Source: Christiangramia fulva
GTDB taxonomy: Bacteria; Bacteroidota; Bacteroidia; Flavobacteriales; Flavobacteriaceae
NCBI RefSeq assembly: GCF_003024155.1
Contig: NZ_CP028136.1
Coordinates: 2,604,001 to 2,668,000, forward strand
Reading direction: 5' to 3'
Length of the DNA: 64,000 bases
Below, one piece after another: positions 46,705-55,299 of the stretch. Each line of letters starts with the position of its first letter. Within the stretch, counting starts at the first letter, position 1. The notes beneath the pieces were generated by a model. That model was not told the origin of the DNA and made no database searches. It worked only from the letters and a program-made list of their open reading frames with translations. The position numbers and the translations under genes are program-made.

Positions 46705-48231
46705 ATGGCGATCATAGGTTCCATCATAAAAAGTCTGATCGATCTTCGAGAAAATTTAGTTTCTGAAACAGATCCTGAAAAAGAGCAGGAGCAGGTGCTA
46801 AAAAATCTGTTGAAAACGGCCCGGGACACGGCCTTTGGTAAACATTATAAATTCAGTGAAATCCTTAAAGAAAAGGATATTAAAAAAAGTTTTTCTGAAA
46901 AACTTCCTTTTTTCGATTATCATAAAATGAATGAAGAATGGTGGCACCGCTACCATGAAGGGGAAGAAAATGTTTCCTGGCCCGGAAAACCGCCTTATTT
47001 TGCGCTGAGTTCTGGAACGACGGGCAAGTCAAGTAAAAGAATTCCAGTTACTGGAGATATGCTGGAATCCATCCGAAAGGCTGGCATTAAGCAGGTGAGT
47101 GCCCTGAGTAATTTTGACCTGCCTTCCGATTTTTTTGAAAAAGAGATCATGATGCTGGGAAGTTCAACCGATCTGCAAAAAGAAGGCGATCATAAGGAAG
47201 GTGAGATTAGCGGGATTAGCGCGAGCAATATTCCTTTTTGGTTTCGCGGGTATTACAAACCTGGTGAAGAAATTTCGAAGATCGATGAATGGGATGACCG
47301 GGTACAGAAAATTGCTGAAAATGCCAAAAACTGGGATATTGGAGCTTTAAGTGGAATTCCTTCCTGGATGGAACTAATGCTTAAAAAGGTTATAGATTAT
47401 CATAAGGCGGAGAATATTCATGAAATTTGGCCCAATTTACAGGTTTATGCCTCGGGAGGAGTCGCGTTTGAGCCCTATGAAAAAAGTTTTGAGGAAATCT
47501 GGGGAAGACCGGTGCAGGTCATCGATACCTATCTTGCTTCGGAAGGTTTTCTGGCGATTCAAAACCGCCCCGGCACGCATTCCATGAAACTGATCATAGA
47601 TAATGGAGTTTATTTTGAGTTTGTTCCGTTTAAACCTGAATTCATCAGGCAGGACGGTTCTTTAACCGAAGATGCGCCGGCGATTCCGCTTGCAGAGGTT
47701 GAAGAAGAAAAAGATTATGTCCTGCTCATTTCCACCGTTAGCGGCGCGTGGAGATATATCATAGGTGATACCATCAAATTTACCGATAAAGAAAAACTTG
47801 AAATACGAATTACCGGCCGAACAAAATTCTTTTTGAATGTGGTTGGTTCCCAGCTTTCAGTTAATAAAATGAACGATGCTGTAAAAGAACTTGAAGAAGA
47901 ATTCAATATTAAAATTCCTGAATTTGTGGTAGCGGCGAAAAGGGGAGAAGATGGTGAATATTACCATTTCTGGTACCTGGGAACAAAAGATGGAGTGAAC
48001 GAGGAAAAACTGGCCCGGTCGTTGGATAGAAATCTGAAGGAAGCCAATAAAAATTATAAGGTTGCCCGTTCCAAAGCTTTAAAAGGAGTTAAAGTATTTA
48101 CTATTGAACCCGATCTTTTTCATGAGTGGAATGCCGCAAATAAAAAGAAAGGCGGACAGGTAAAAATGGAAAAGGTGATGAAGGAAGAAAAATTTGCCAA
48201 TTGGCAGCAATTCGTAAAAAAACACTCTTAA
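46705..48231 (+). CDS. GH3 family acyl-acid amido synthetase-like protein
   Basis: A 508-residue member of the GH3/acyl-adenylate superfamily. YFALSSGTTGKSSKRIPVTG near residues 95-115 is the ATP-binding P-loop-like motif. LQVYASGGVAFEPYEKSFEE and VIDTYLASEGFLAIQNRPGT form the adenylate site, and YIIGDTIKFTDKEKLEIRIT is the hinge before the C-terminal domain. Plant GH3 enzymes join amino acids to acids such as auxin; bacterial members have unknown substrates. It is monocistronic and ends 0 bp from the convergent HExxH gene. Confidence 0.88.
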   Translation: MAIIGSIIKSLIDLRENLVSETDPEKEQEQVLKNLLKTARDTAFGKHYKFSEILKEKDIKKSFSEKLPFFDYHKMNEEWWHRYHEGEENVSWPGKPPYFALSSGTTGKSSKRIPVTGDMLESIRKAGIKQVSALSNFDLPSDFFEKEIMMLGSSTDLQKEGDHKEGEISGISASNIPFWFRGYYKPGEEISKIDEWDDRVQKIAENAKNWDIGALSGIPSWMELMLKKVIDYHKAENIHEIWPNLQVYASGGVAFEPYEKSFEEIWGRPVQVIDTYLASEGFLAIQNRPGTHSMKLIIDNGVYFEFVPFKPEFIRQDGSLTEDAPAIPLAEVEEEKDYVLLISTVSGAWRYIIGDTIKFTDKEKLEIRITGRTKFFLNVVGSQLSVNKMNDAVKELEEEFNIKIPEFVVAAKRGEDGEYYHFWYLGTKDGVNEEKLARSLDRNLKEANKNYKVARSKALKGVKVFTIEPDLFHEWNAANKKKGGQVKMEKVMKEEKFANWQQFVKKHS

Positions 48232-48891
48232 TCATTTCCCGGAAGAAGCGTGCGCTTCATCTATAAGCATCATGATCTCTTCCTGAGAAAGGTAAAGATT
48301 TTGGATCCTGGTTTTATAGGCAGCTGAAAGGTGTGCATTATTAAGGATGAAATCTTTGGTAGCGATAATGTATTTACCAAGTCCGTGTGCCACGGCGTAA
48401 GTATCAGCTTCCCTTTCAGCTTCGCGGATGTAATTTTTTGAAGTAAGGTATTTCATCCCGAACCATACCAGATCGATCCCTTTGCGGTCACGATAATCCA
48501 TAATATGCCCCAGTTCATGACCAATCCAGCCAATGAGCACATCTGAAGGTACGGTGGTCACATCAAATTCATGACCTTCTATATTGATCTTTCTATTGAT
48601 AAAAATAAGATAGCCGCGGTTCTTTCTTTTCTTAAATAGTCCGCCGAACTTAGGCTGCGCCTGCATAAAAGATTTTTTAATATTCTTTTTGAAGCGGAAT
48701 TCGATAGGGGTGTCTTTTAATTCAGGATAATGGGAAAGGGCGATATAGGCTTCTCTCCAAATTTCGTCAGGAACGATTTTATGAGAGTATTCGAGGCTGT
48801 CTTTTTGCTTCATATGAAGATTCTTTGGAAAAGAAACAAAAGGCAAAAGGGAAATGAGCATTAATATAATATTTCTCCGGACACCTTTCAT
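48232..48891 (-). CDS. Exported HExxH metallopeptidase-like protein
   Basis: A 219-residue protein with a signal peptide (NIILMLISLLPFVSFPKN). WIGHELGHIMDYRDRKGIDL contains the HExxH zinc motif near residue 129, and AEREADTYAVAHGLGKYI supplies a downstream Glu/Asp typical of the third ligand. Spacing (about 36 residues) resembles gluzincin or M48-like domains. A Lys-rich central section (KFGGLFKKRKNRGYL) is unusual. I do not know a named family. The stop codon touches the GH3 gene's end. Confidence 0.72.
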   Translation of the reverse strand: MKGVRRNIILMLISLLPFVSFPKNLHMKQKDSLEYSHKIVPDEIWREAYIALSHYPELKDTPIEFRFKKNIKKSFMQAQPKFGGLFKKRKNRGYLIFINRKINIEGHEFDVTTVPSDVLIGWIGHELGHIMDYRDRKGIDLVWFGMKYLTSKNYIREAEREADTYAVAHGLGKYIIATKDFILNNAHLSAAYKTRIQNLYLSQEEIMMLIDEAHASSGK

Positions 48892-48987
48892 TTTTGATTT
48901 TTCCTGAAATTACAACAAAATTGGTGCCTTGTAAAATCAGAGGTTTTAAAATACCCATAAAATTGACAAAATTCAGAAATAAAAAAG

Positions 48988-49115
48988 AGGCTGTCTAAAA
49001 AAGCTATAAAACGTCATCCTATATTTTTTTCAGGATCTTTACTAATTGAAAATCAAATTTAATTAGAACCTGAAATCAGTTCAGCTTGACGAAAAAAGGT
49101 CTTTTTAGACAGCCT
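48988..49115. repeat. 128-bp structured repeat element B
   Basis: Terminal arms AGGCTGTCTAAAAAAG (48988-49003) and CTTTTTAGACAGCCT (49101-49115) pair over 15 bp. An inner CGTCA/TGACG pair (49012-49016 with 49087-49091) nests within, plus hairpins ATCCT/AGGAT, CTAATT/AATTAG and CTGAA/TTCAG. The motif at 49013-49033 matches element A at the same offset (about 17 of 21 bases). On the minus strand it is followed by a T-rich tract and probably ends the DUF4168 transcript. Confidence 0.72.
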
Positions 49116-49139
49116 GGTCTATTAAAATGGTCGGGATAT

Positions 49140-49607
49140 TTATTTCTGTAAAATATCCTTAAGCCTTTGTTGTAGTTCCTGGTCTGACCTTAATGCCATT
49201 GCCAGTTCCTGATATCTGTCTACAGTTAAGCCGCTTTCAGAAATAATATCTTCCATTCTTTTCTGGAAGCTGGGCTGCAGAGCCTGAAATTCTGCTACGA
49301 TCTCTTTATATTTTTCTTTTTCGTCAGCCGTCATTTTCACATCGCTATCGGGATTTTGCTGGGCCTGATGAACTTCATTAAATCTTTGAAGTTCCATGCC
49401 TTTTTCCTGGATGATCTGCATCATTTTTTGTTGAGCTTCCTGATTGGCTAATCTCATTTTCTGAAAAGCCTCTGCGAATTTTGCAAGTTCGGCATCGTTT
49501 ACTTCAACCTTTTGCTGCTGGGGCATCTGGGTGTTCTGAGCATTTCCAGGCATTATGCCCATAGCCAATATTAAAAGTAAACTGCTTACTACATTTTTAA
49601 TTTTCAT
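49140..49607 (-). CDS. DUF4168-like secreted helical protein
   Basis: A 155-residue protein starting MKIKNVVSSLLLILAMGIMP with a signal peptide ending at NAQ. The rest is Gln/Glu/Lys-rich helix: ELAKFAEAFQKMRLANQEAQ, KMMQIIQEKGMELQRFNEVH and MEDIISESGLTVDRYQELAM. The ELAKFAEAF and LTVDRYQEL motifs are typical of DUF4168. It is probably a periplasmic helical protein like the Spy/CpxP shape; function unknown. An in-frame start 78 bp upstream gives a non-signal lead, so I prefer 49607. Repeat element B lies just downstream. Confidence 0.78.
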   Translation of the reverse strand: MKIKNVVSSLLLILAMGIMPGNAQNTQMPQQQKVEVNDAELAKFAEAFQKMRLANQEAQQKMMQIIQEKGMELQRFNEVHQAQQNPDSDVKMTADEKEKYKEIVAEFQALQPSFQKRMEDIISESGLTVDRYQELAMALRSDQELQQRLKDILQK

Positions 49608-49821
49608 CTGTAAATTTTTGTTTTTGAATTGAGCCTGTATGTTTTTAATTTTCAAAATACTGATAATCAATAATTTGAATTTCACACCTTCTCATTTTGA
49701 TTTAGGCAGCGAAAGCTATGGACAACAGCTGCCAATACCAAATATTTTATAAGCAGATTTCCTGTATTATGAATTTATTAACAGGGCCGAATTGTCTTTT
49801 CAAGTGTGAAAAGACTTTTGC

Positions 49822-50181
49822 CTAAATTCTTTCCTGTTGATTTTGGGTGAGCTCATGCTCCTCCTCGCCGGTATGTTTGGTAGAAGCCGGTTCAAAAAGC
49901 ATTACATGTACTTCTTCTTCGGCAATTGGTTTATGTTCCACTCCCCGGGGTACTATAAAAAGCTCATTTTCTGATAATTCTACCATTTTGTCCCGGAATT
50001 CTATTTTCAGTTTTCCCTTGATGATCATGAACATTTCATCTTCATCTTTATGGGAATGCCAGATAAATTCTCCTTTGAGTTTTGCCAGTTTTACCAATTG
50101 GCCGTTAAGTTCTCCCACGATCCTGGGGTGCCAGTGGTCGTGGAACATTTTAAATTTTTCTTCCAGGTTTACTTTTTCCAT
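49822..50181 (-). CDS. Cupin domain protein
   Basis: A 119-residue single cupin. The first motif is GEFIWHSHKDEDEMFMIIKG (two His and Glu ligands) and the second is LFIVPRGVEHKPIAEEEVHV (His ligand). A metal ion is expected in the barrel. The C-terminus is polar. Such small cupins act in sugar or small-molecule metabolism or as sensors; the substrate is unknown. It lies 65 bp after the kinase-like gene on the same strand, but the gap and lack of link leave cotranscription open. Confidence 0.85.
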   Translation of the reverse strand: MEKVNLEEKFKMFHDHWHPRIVGELNGQLVKLAKLKGEFIWHSHKDEDEMFMIIKGKLKIEFRDKMVELSENELFIVPRGVEHKPIAEEEVHVMLFEPASTKHTGEEEHELTQNQQERI

Positions 50182-50246
50182 GATTGTTTCAATTTAGCAT
50201 TAGGCAAAGATAATTCTTCGACAACCGAAGACGCGAGATGTATATT

Positions 50247-51536
50247 TCATTTTTTATTGCTAATGGAATCACACTCAAAACATTTTATTAAAGCCTTATC
50301 AATATCCACGTCATCTGAACCTTTTAACGGTTGATCTACATACCCTTTTTGGTCTATGATATTTTTAAAAGATCTCGCATATTCTTTTAGATGATCCCGC
50401 CGATATTTAATTTTTGATTTGATTTCCCTGCCGGTAAGTTTATAAATAGTATCGGGCCAGACCTTAAAAGCTTCTTCAATCGCTTTATCATTGAGATTTT
50501 TCTGAAGGATTTCAGCCTGGTTTATAAAAACTTCTTGCGGTGTATCTTTCAAAAAGTAAACATCAAACGGATAAACAAGGCCTTTCATATAGTCAATATC
50601 CTTATTATACGGCCGAACGAGAGGTTGTATATGAGGGTTGGTTAAAATTTCAGGAAGTATTCCATCTATATCAAAAAAGGCGTTATCCCGATCCCCTGCC
50701 AGGGGAATGGCTGTGATATAATTGCCCTTTTCATTTTTCAATACCCATCCCCATTGTTTGGCGTGCCGGTCCCAATCGCCAATAATTATATCGAATAATC
50801 GCGCCCTGACAAGAGCCGGTTTGTCAATATGTAATTTGTCCCCTTTTTCCTGCTTTAATTCCTGAAGATCATCGGTTTCTATAATTTTATCAGCATCGAA
50901 GGAGGTCCAGTTCACATCGCTTTCCGTTTCATATTCCAGCAGGTAAAGATGATTTCCGTATTGGTCATTATATTTTCCCAGTTTTTTTTGCTTCGGAATA
51001 AAAACCATCTGCGGATGCGTATGGAGAACGCCTGCTTTTTCAGAAAGCGCTGCAGCGAGAATGGCTCCATAGGGATGTTGTGCGGATATCCCATCGATAA
51101 CAACATTTTCCAGCCCCAGTTTTTTAGCTATTTCGGGAACCACAGGAGCAGGATCTTTGTTTACGCTTCTAAGGGAATATTCCACGCCATTACTGGCAAG
51201 CAATTTTAAGGAATGGGTCTGGTGACCGCCACCTTCCCCTAAAATCTTCATTCCTCCTTTGAGTGTATCAAGGTAAGCAACCGGAAATTTTACAGGAGTA
51301 GCCCAGGTTTGGCGATAATTGCTTCCCTGCATCAGATTTTTTATTTCTTCACCTTCATACAGTGTCGAGATTGCCAGTTTTATAGAATCATGTTTTCTAA
51401 AATCTATGTTTTCTAACTTTTTGCCAGATGTGACGGTGACACTGCTTCTTTTTTTGTCGGTACTGGAAACTGAAATATATAGAAGTCCGATAAAGAGCAC
51501 TATAATCATAAGAAAACCGACGAGCAGTTTCTTCAT
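50247..51536 (-). CDS. Membrane-anchored protein with kinase-like (HipA/CotH/FAM20-style) motifs, unknown
   Basis: A 429-residue protein with an N-terminal anchor (LLVGFLMIIVLFIGLLYISV). Kinase-like motifs are seen in order: a Gly-rich loop at 100-107 (GEGGGHQT), a strand with YSLRSVNKDP at 120-129, ARLFDIIIGDWDRHAKQWGW at 245-264, and LAGDRDNAFFDIDG at 279-292. The DWDRHxxQWxW plus DRDxAF pair recalls catalytic and metal loops of HipA, CotH or FAM20 atypical kinases. From memory, similar domains occur at the C-terminus of large Bacteroidota metallophosphoesterases; here it is stand-alone. Function is not known. Confidence 0.55.
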   Translation of the reverse strand: MKKLLVGFLMIIVLFIGLLYISVSSTDKKRSSVTVTSGKKLENIDFRKHDSIKLAISTLYEGEEIKNLMQGSNYRQTWATPVKFPVAYLDTLKGGMKILGEGGGHQTHSLKLLASNGVEYSLRSVNKDPAPVVPEIAKKLGLENVVIDGISAQHPYGAILAAALSEKAGVLHTHPQMVFIPKQKKLGKYNDQYGNHLYLLEYETESDVNWTSFDADKIIETDDLQELKQEKGDKLHIDKPALVRARLFDIIIGDWDRHAKQWGWVLKNEKGNYITAIPLAGDRDNAFFDIDGILPEILTNPHIQPLVRPYNKDIDYMKGLVYPFDVYFLKDTPQEVFINQAEILQKNLNDKAIEEAFKVWPDTIYKLTGREIKSKIKYRRDHLKEYARSFKNIIDQKGYVDQPLKGSDDVDIDKALIKCFECDSISNKK

Positions 51537-51899
51537 ATGAGGTTTTTTTATTGGTTAAAGACAAGTTATAATTTTTAGGAGCTATTTGTTGCTGCAGATC
51601 CTCTTTTTAGCTTGATTTTATGAAGTTTTAGTAAAAATTTCAATTTCTGAAAAGGAAAATTCACCACAGATTTCTACTGTTCTATTTAAAATTTTTGGAA
51701 TCACTGGTTTTTAAAAATATCCAGATCTAACTTCCACCGTTAATTTCAGCAAAAAATCGAAGTGGCTTTACGTAGGAATTCTACTTACAATACTTGTTAA
51801 AATTTTATTAAAGAAGTACGGAATAAATGTAGGATCAGGGGAATAGAATATATTAGCAGTTCCCTACCCTCTAATATTTATTTATAACATTTCAGCTTA
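51537..51899. other. Gene-poor AT-rich spacer
   Basis: This 363-bp stretch holds no credible gene. A near-palindrome around GAATTC at 51772-51784 is the only local symmetry. It contains the upstream regions of the divergent kinase-like gene and the 52-residue ORF; no clear TAnnTTTG element was found. Confidence 0.5.
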
Positions 51900-52058
51900 A
51901 TGAGTGAAACAGCTTTCTATTCGATTGCGATTATATGCATCATAGTCGTAGGGGCAATCTGGGTATATTTACTTAAAGATAATGCCAGACAGGAAAAACT
52001 AATTGCACGGCATCGTAGAGATATAGCCGAGGTGAAAAAAGCAAACGCCAAAAATTAA
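51900..52058 (+). CDS. Small single-pass membrane protein ORF (52 residues)
   Basis: ATG at 51900 gives 52 residues: MSETAFYSIAIICIIVVGAI forms one membrane segment, and a charged tail follows (WVYLLKDNARQEKLIARHRR, DIAEVKKANAKN). The layout, hydrophobic N-terminal helix with a basic cytoplasmic coil, is that of real small membrane proteins rather than random sequence. It ends 7 bp before the convergent transporter gene. I do not recognise a family. Confidence 0.5.
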   Translation: MSETAFYSIAIICIIVVGAIWVYLLKDNARQEKLIARHRRDIAEVKKANAKN

Positions 52059-52065
52059 TTTTTTT

Positions 52066-53436
52066 TCACATCAATAGTAAACCTGCAATATAAACCAGGC
52101 TTCCCACCAACATTAATATTAAAGTGTAGGGAAGGATCTCTCTTGCTTTTAAACGGGTAATAGCAAGAAGGGGCAATGCCCAGAAAGGCTGAAGCATATT
52201 GGTGATCTGGTCGCCATAGGCAAAAGCCATTACTACTTTATTTAATGGAACCCTAAGTTTTACTGCACTTTCCAAAACGATTGGACCCTGAATGGACCAT
52301 TGTCCGCCACCGCTGGGAACAAAGATATTTACTATGGCGGCACTAAAAAATGTAAAAATTGGCAGGCTTTTTTGTGTGGCTATCACCAGGAAAAAATTGG
52401 CAATATCTCCCACCATGCCCGTTTCCCTCATAATTCCCATAATTCCAAAATAAAGCGGAAACTGAATAAGAATTCCTGCGGCTCCCGGTATGGCTTCTTC
52501 CAGTGCTGCAAGGAAATCGGCAAAAGACCGGTGTAGTAATATGCAAAGGGAAAGCATAAAGAAGTTTAGCATGTTTGGTGTTAGCAATCCCGCAACCAAT
52601 TCCTGATAGTAACTTGCAAAAAAGGCGATCAGTAAAATTGCCCCAAAAATTAAATGAAACCATTTTGAATGATCCAGTTTTTCAGCGCCTGATATAATAA
52701 TTTCAGAATTTTTCTTTCTTGCGGGAGGAAGATCAATTTGGGTTGCGGAAGTTTTTTTCGCCACCAAAACCAGTACAAAAGGAATGAGAATTAAAAGGAT
52801 GCCAAATAAAATCAAATTCCAGCTTGCAAAAATAGTGGCATTGGTTGAAATGAATTCCGGTAGCTTTTCGATGATCGCCTGATTCTTATCGGCACTGAAC
52901 AGGCTTGCCATATGTCCGCTTTCTGCCACTTTCAGTGGAGCACTTCCGCTTATCCCGGCATGCCAGACCATGAGTCCCACATAACCCGCGGCGCCAAGAA
53001 GAGGATAATTTATTCTGAAGTTTTCCCGTTTTGCCTTTTCACCAATCTTACGGACCATAATTGCTCCGAAAATGAGTCCGAGGCCCCAATTAAAAAATGC
53101 TACGAGCATGGTGGAGACGGCCACAGTAATTACCGCGGTTATATGGCTATTCACAAAACCCAGGAGCTTATCGATCAAAAGAGAAACCGGTTTGCTTAGC
53201 ACCAGTACATGCCCGAGTACCAGGATCAGCATCATCTGAACGGCAAAAACCAGCAGGGAAGGATCCCACATTCCAAATTGCCAGTATTTAAGAATATCTA
53301 TACCGTAAGAGAAACTTTGATCACCGGTAAATAGAAACGCCATGATCATGGTAAAAAGCGTAAGGATTACTGCCAGTGTAAATGGTGCCGGGATAAATTT
53401 TCTGAAAGTCTTTTCGATAAACCGGGAAGCTTTCAT
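52066..53436 (-). CDS. AtoE-like short-chain fatty acid transporter
   Basis: A 456-residue inner membrane protein with about 12 hydrophobic segments. AAGYVGLMVWHAGISGSAPL, FVPSGGGQWSIQGPIVLESA and MAFAYGDQITNMLQPFWALP are hallmark stretches of the AtoE/short-chain fatty acid transporter family, related to ion transporters of the IT superfamily. It probably imports butyrate-like acids or related anions; no fatty acid genes are adjacent. It is single, convergent with the 52-residue ORF. Confidence 0.88.
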   Translation of the reverse strand: MKASRFIEKTFRKFIPAPFTLAVILTLFTMIMAFLFTGDQSFSYGIDILKYWQFGMWDPSLLVFAVQMMLILVLGHVLVLSKPVSLLIDKLLGFVNSHITAVITVAVSTMLVAFFNWGLGLIFGAIMVRKIGEKAKRENFRINYPLLGAAGYVGLMVWHAGISGSAPLKVAESGHMASLFSADKNQAIIEKLPEFISTNATIFASWNLILFGILLILIPFVLVLVAKKTSATQIDLPPARKKNSEIIISGAEKLDHSKWFHLIFGAILLIAFFASYYQELVAGLLTPNMLNFFMLSLCILLHRSFADFLAALEEAIPGAAGILIQFPLYFGIMGIMRETGMVGDIANFFLVIATQKSLPIFTFFSAAIVNIFVPSGGGQWSIQGPIVLESAVKLRVPLNKVVMAFAYGDQITNMLQPFWALPLLAITRLKAREILPYTLILMLVGSLVYIAGLLLM

Positions 53437-53839
53437 ATTGAATCTACAGGTTGGAAAGAATGTTTAAAAGTAAGTGCATTAATCAGAGAATTAAAGCCAT
53501 TGACCAGGTTGTTGAATTAGATACAAAAACTACAGATAAAAACATTACTGAGAATTGCCAAATTAACAATTCAATATACCAAAAAATTGGGCAAACTGCG
53601 GTCAATCCCTTCATTATTGATTCCAGTGACCGAAAATACCTGATAAAATACCACTTTTCGGATTTTTTGAATGTATGGGGAAGCTTTTAAAGCTTAAACC
53701 ATAGTTTCCGATTATATACATCATTCACAGGCAGATAAGATCATTTTAGCACTAGCAGGCTGTCTTTCCTTCTAAATTAGTGCAACTAATCATCAGTTAA
53801 AAAAGAACAGTTATTCATTAATCTTAAAATTCATCAGTC
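53437..53839. other. Spacer with possible short ORF and a small inverted repeat
   Basis: The 403-bp spacer separates the divergent AtoE-like gene and the secreted unknown. A 76-residue frame (53460-53690) starts MFKSKCINQRIKAIDQVVEL and has no recognisable family; it may be chance or a gene remnant. GCACTA (53749-53754) and TAGTGC (53778-53783) form an inverted repeat around AGGCTGTCTTTCC, whose AGGCTGTCT matches the arm of repeat element B. Confidence 0.35.
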
Positions 53840-54394
53840 ATGAAATCAGTCATCTTTTCACTATTGCTGCTAGTGGCGGCAACTTTTACCCAGGCGCAGG
53901 AAATCACTCAGCTGGATGAGGCAGAAGTAGGTTTCGCTTCTCTTAACACTAAAATAACCCGTGTGGGAAATACCTTTTCGTATAAAGTAAAGGAAACCTA
54001 CACCGGTGAATTCATCCAGGACCCTATTGCTTTTATGAAAGCCAATTTTGATATTCAGAATTTTATAGAAGAGAATGAAGGAGAAGATTACGACACTTAT
54101 TTGGTAAGTTTTTCCTGCTCAAAAGGTTCTCTTCATGCCAATTTTAATAAGGAAGGAGATTTAGTAAATACTTCTCAGAAATTTATAAATATTCTATTGC
54201 CGCATGAAATAAGACAAGAGGTTTACAGGAATAACATTGGCTGGACCGTTACGAAGAATAAATATGTAGCTTCAGGAAATGGAGATCGTCTGGAAAAAGA
54301 AAAATATCGTATCAAACTTGAAAAAGACGGTCAAAAAAAGATCGTAAAATTAGATCCGATGGAAATTAGAAAAACAAATGTGGCAAGTAATTAG
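53840..54394 (+). CDS. Secreted protein of unknown function
   Basis: A 184-residue protein with a signal peptide (IFSLLLLVAATFTQAQ). The mature part alternates beta and helical stretches: LDEAEVGFASLNTKITRVGN, FSYKVKETYTGEFIQDPIAF, YDTYLVSFSCSKGSLHANFN, then HEIRQEVYRNNIGWTVTKNK and LEKEKYRIKLEKDGQKKIVK. The last part resembles a PepSY-like beta layout of small Bacteroidota periplasmic proteins. It is closed by its own terminator. Confidence 0.75.
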   Translation: MKSVIFSLLLLVAATFTQAQEITQLDEAEVGFASLNTKITRVGNTFSYKVKETYTGEFIQDPIAFMKANFDIQNFIEENEGEDYDTYLVSFSCSKGSLHANFNKEGDLVNTSQKFINILLPHEIRQEVYRNNIGWTVTKNKYVASGNGDRLEKEKYRIKLEKDGQKKIVKLDPMEIRKTNVASN

Positions 54395-54419
54395 AAATCT
54401 ATTTTATTTGAATTGGCCG

Positions 54420-54454
54420 GGCTATCAAAAATGCATTTTTTTGATAGCCTTTTA
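54420..54454 (+). terminator. Rho-independent terminator after the secreted unknown
   Basis: GGCTATCAAAA and TTTTGATAGCC pair with an A/T-rich apex, followed by TTTTA, 25 bp after the stop codon. Confidence 0.8.
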
Positions 54455-54537
54455 TGATCTTACTTATTAGTTATAAGAGTTAGGTTTATCCACCCTACCG
54501 TAAATAATTATAAATTGCATTAGTTAAGCACAGCATT

Positions 54538-55299
54538 ATGAAAGCACTGGTCATTGACGATGAGGAACTCGCCCGAAAAAGAGTATTGAATCTTCTCGAA
54601 GATATCAGCCAAATTGAGGTTATAGGAGAATGTTCAAACGGTAAAACAGCCATTAAAGACATCAATGATCTGAAACCTGATCTCATTTTTCTGGATATCA
54701 GCATGAAGGACATGAATGGATTTGAGGTGCTTAAAAATGTGGAGATCTCGCCCAAACCAATTGTTATTTTTGTTACTGCTTATGATAATTATGCCCTGAA
54801 GGCTTTTGATGTGGAAGCTTTTGACTTCCTGCTGAAGCCTTTTAAAGATCAGAGATTCTTCAAAACCATCGATAAGGTTTTAAAAACTACCAAAGCCGAG
54901 GCTAATTCAACTTTTGAAAAACGAATGATGGAATTTTTCCATGAATATTCCAGGGGCGGCACTATTTTGAATTCGGTTGCAAAAATACCCGTAAAACAGG
55001 GAAATAAAACGGCACTGGTAGATCCCTCAGAAATTCTTTATATACAGGCATCCGGCTATTACGCTGAAATTTTTACCGGTTCGAAAAAATATGTACTTAG
55101 GGAATCACTCAATAATTTGGATGAAAATCTTGATAGTCGCTTTGTCAGGGTTCACCGCTCCACGATCTTAAACATGAATTTTGTAAAGGAAATCCTGCAT
55201 TCCGATTATTCTGAAATTGATGCCCGAATGGCTGACGGAAAGTTATTGAGGATCAGTAAATCCCATAAAAAAGATTTCCTGGAGAAAATAGGTATCTAA
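54538..55299 (+). CDS. LytTR family response regulator
   Basis: A 253-residue regulator. The receiver domain (1-120) has the acidic pair D7/D8, phospho-acceptor D53 (LIFLDISM), T80 and K100 (FLLKPF). The LytTR DNA-binding domain is at about 148-250: IPVKQGNKTALVDPSEILYI, SGYYAEIFTGSKKYVLRES and SRFVRVHRSTILNMNFVKEI. It would bind direct-repeat operators and control target genes. Its TAA shares a base with the start of the sensor kinase gene, so the two are translationally coupled. Confidence 0.95.
   Translation: MKALVIDDEELARKRVLNLLEDISQIEVIGECSNGKTAIKDINDLKPDLIFLDISMKDMNGFEVLKNVEISPKPIVIFVTAYDNYALKAFDVEAFDFLLKPFKDQRFFKTIDKVLKTTKAEANSTFEKRMMEFFHEYSRGGTILNSVAKIPVKQGNKTALVDPSEILYIQASGYYAEIFTGSKKYVLRESLNNLDENLDSRFVRVHRSTILNMNFVKEILHSDYSEIDARMADGKLLRISKSHKKDFLEKIGI

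Noticed and set aside
53460-53690. 76-residue frame upstream of the secreted unknown
   Set aside because: ATG start without a visible ribosome site, no family likeness and no coding bias I can see; kept only as a low-confidence note in the spacer entry.
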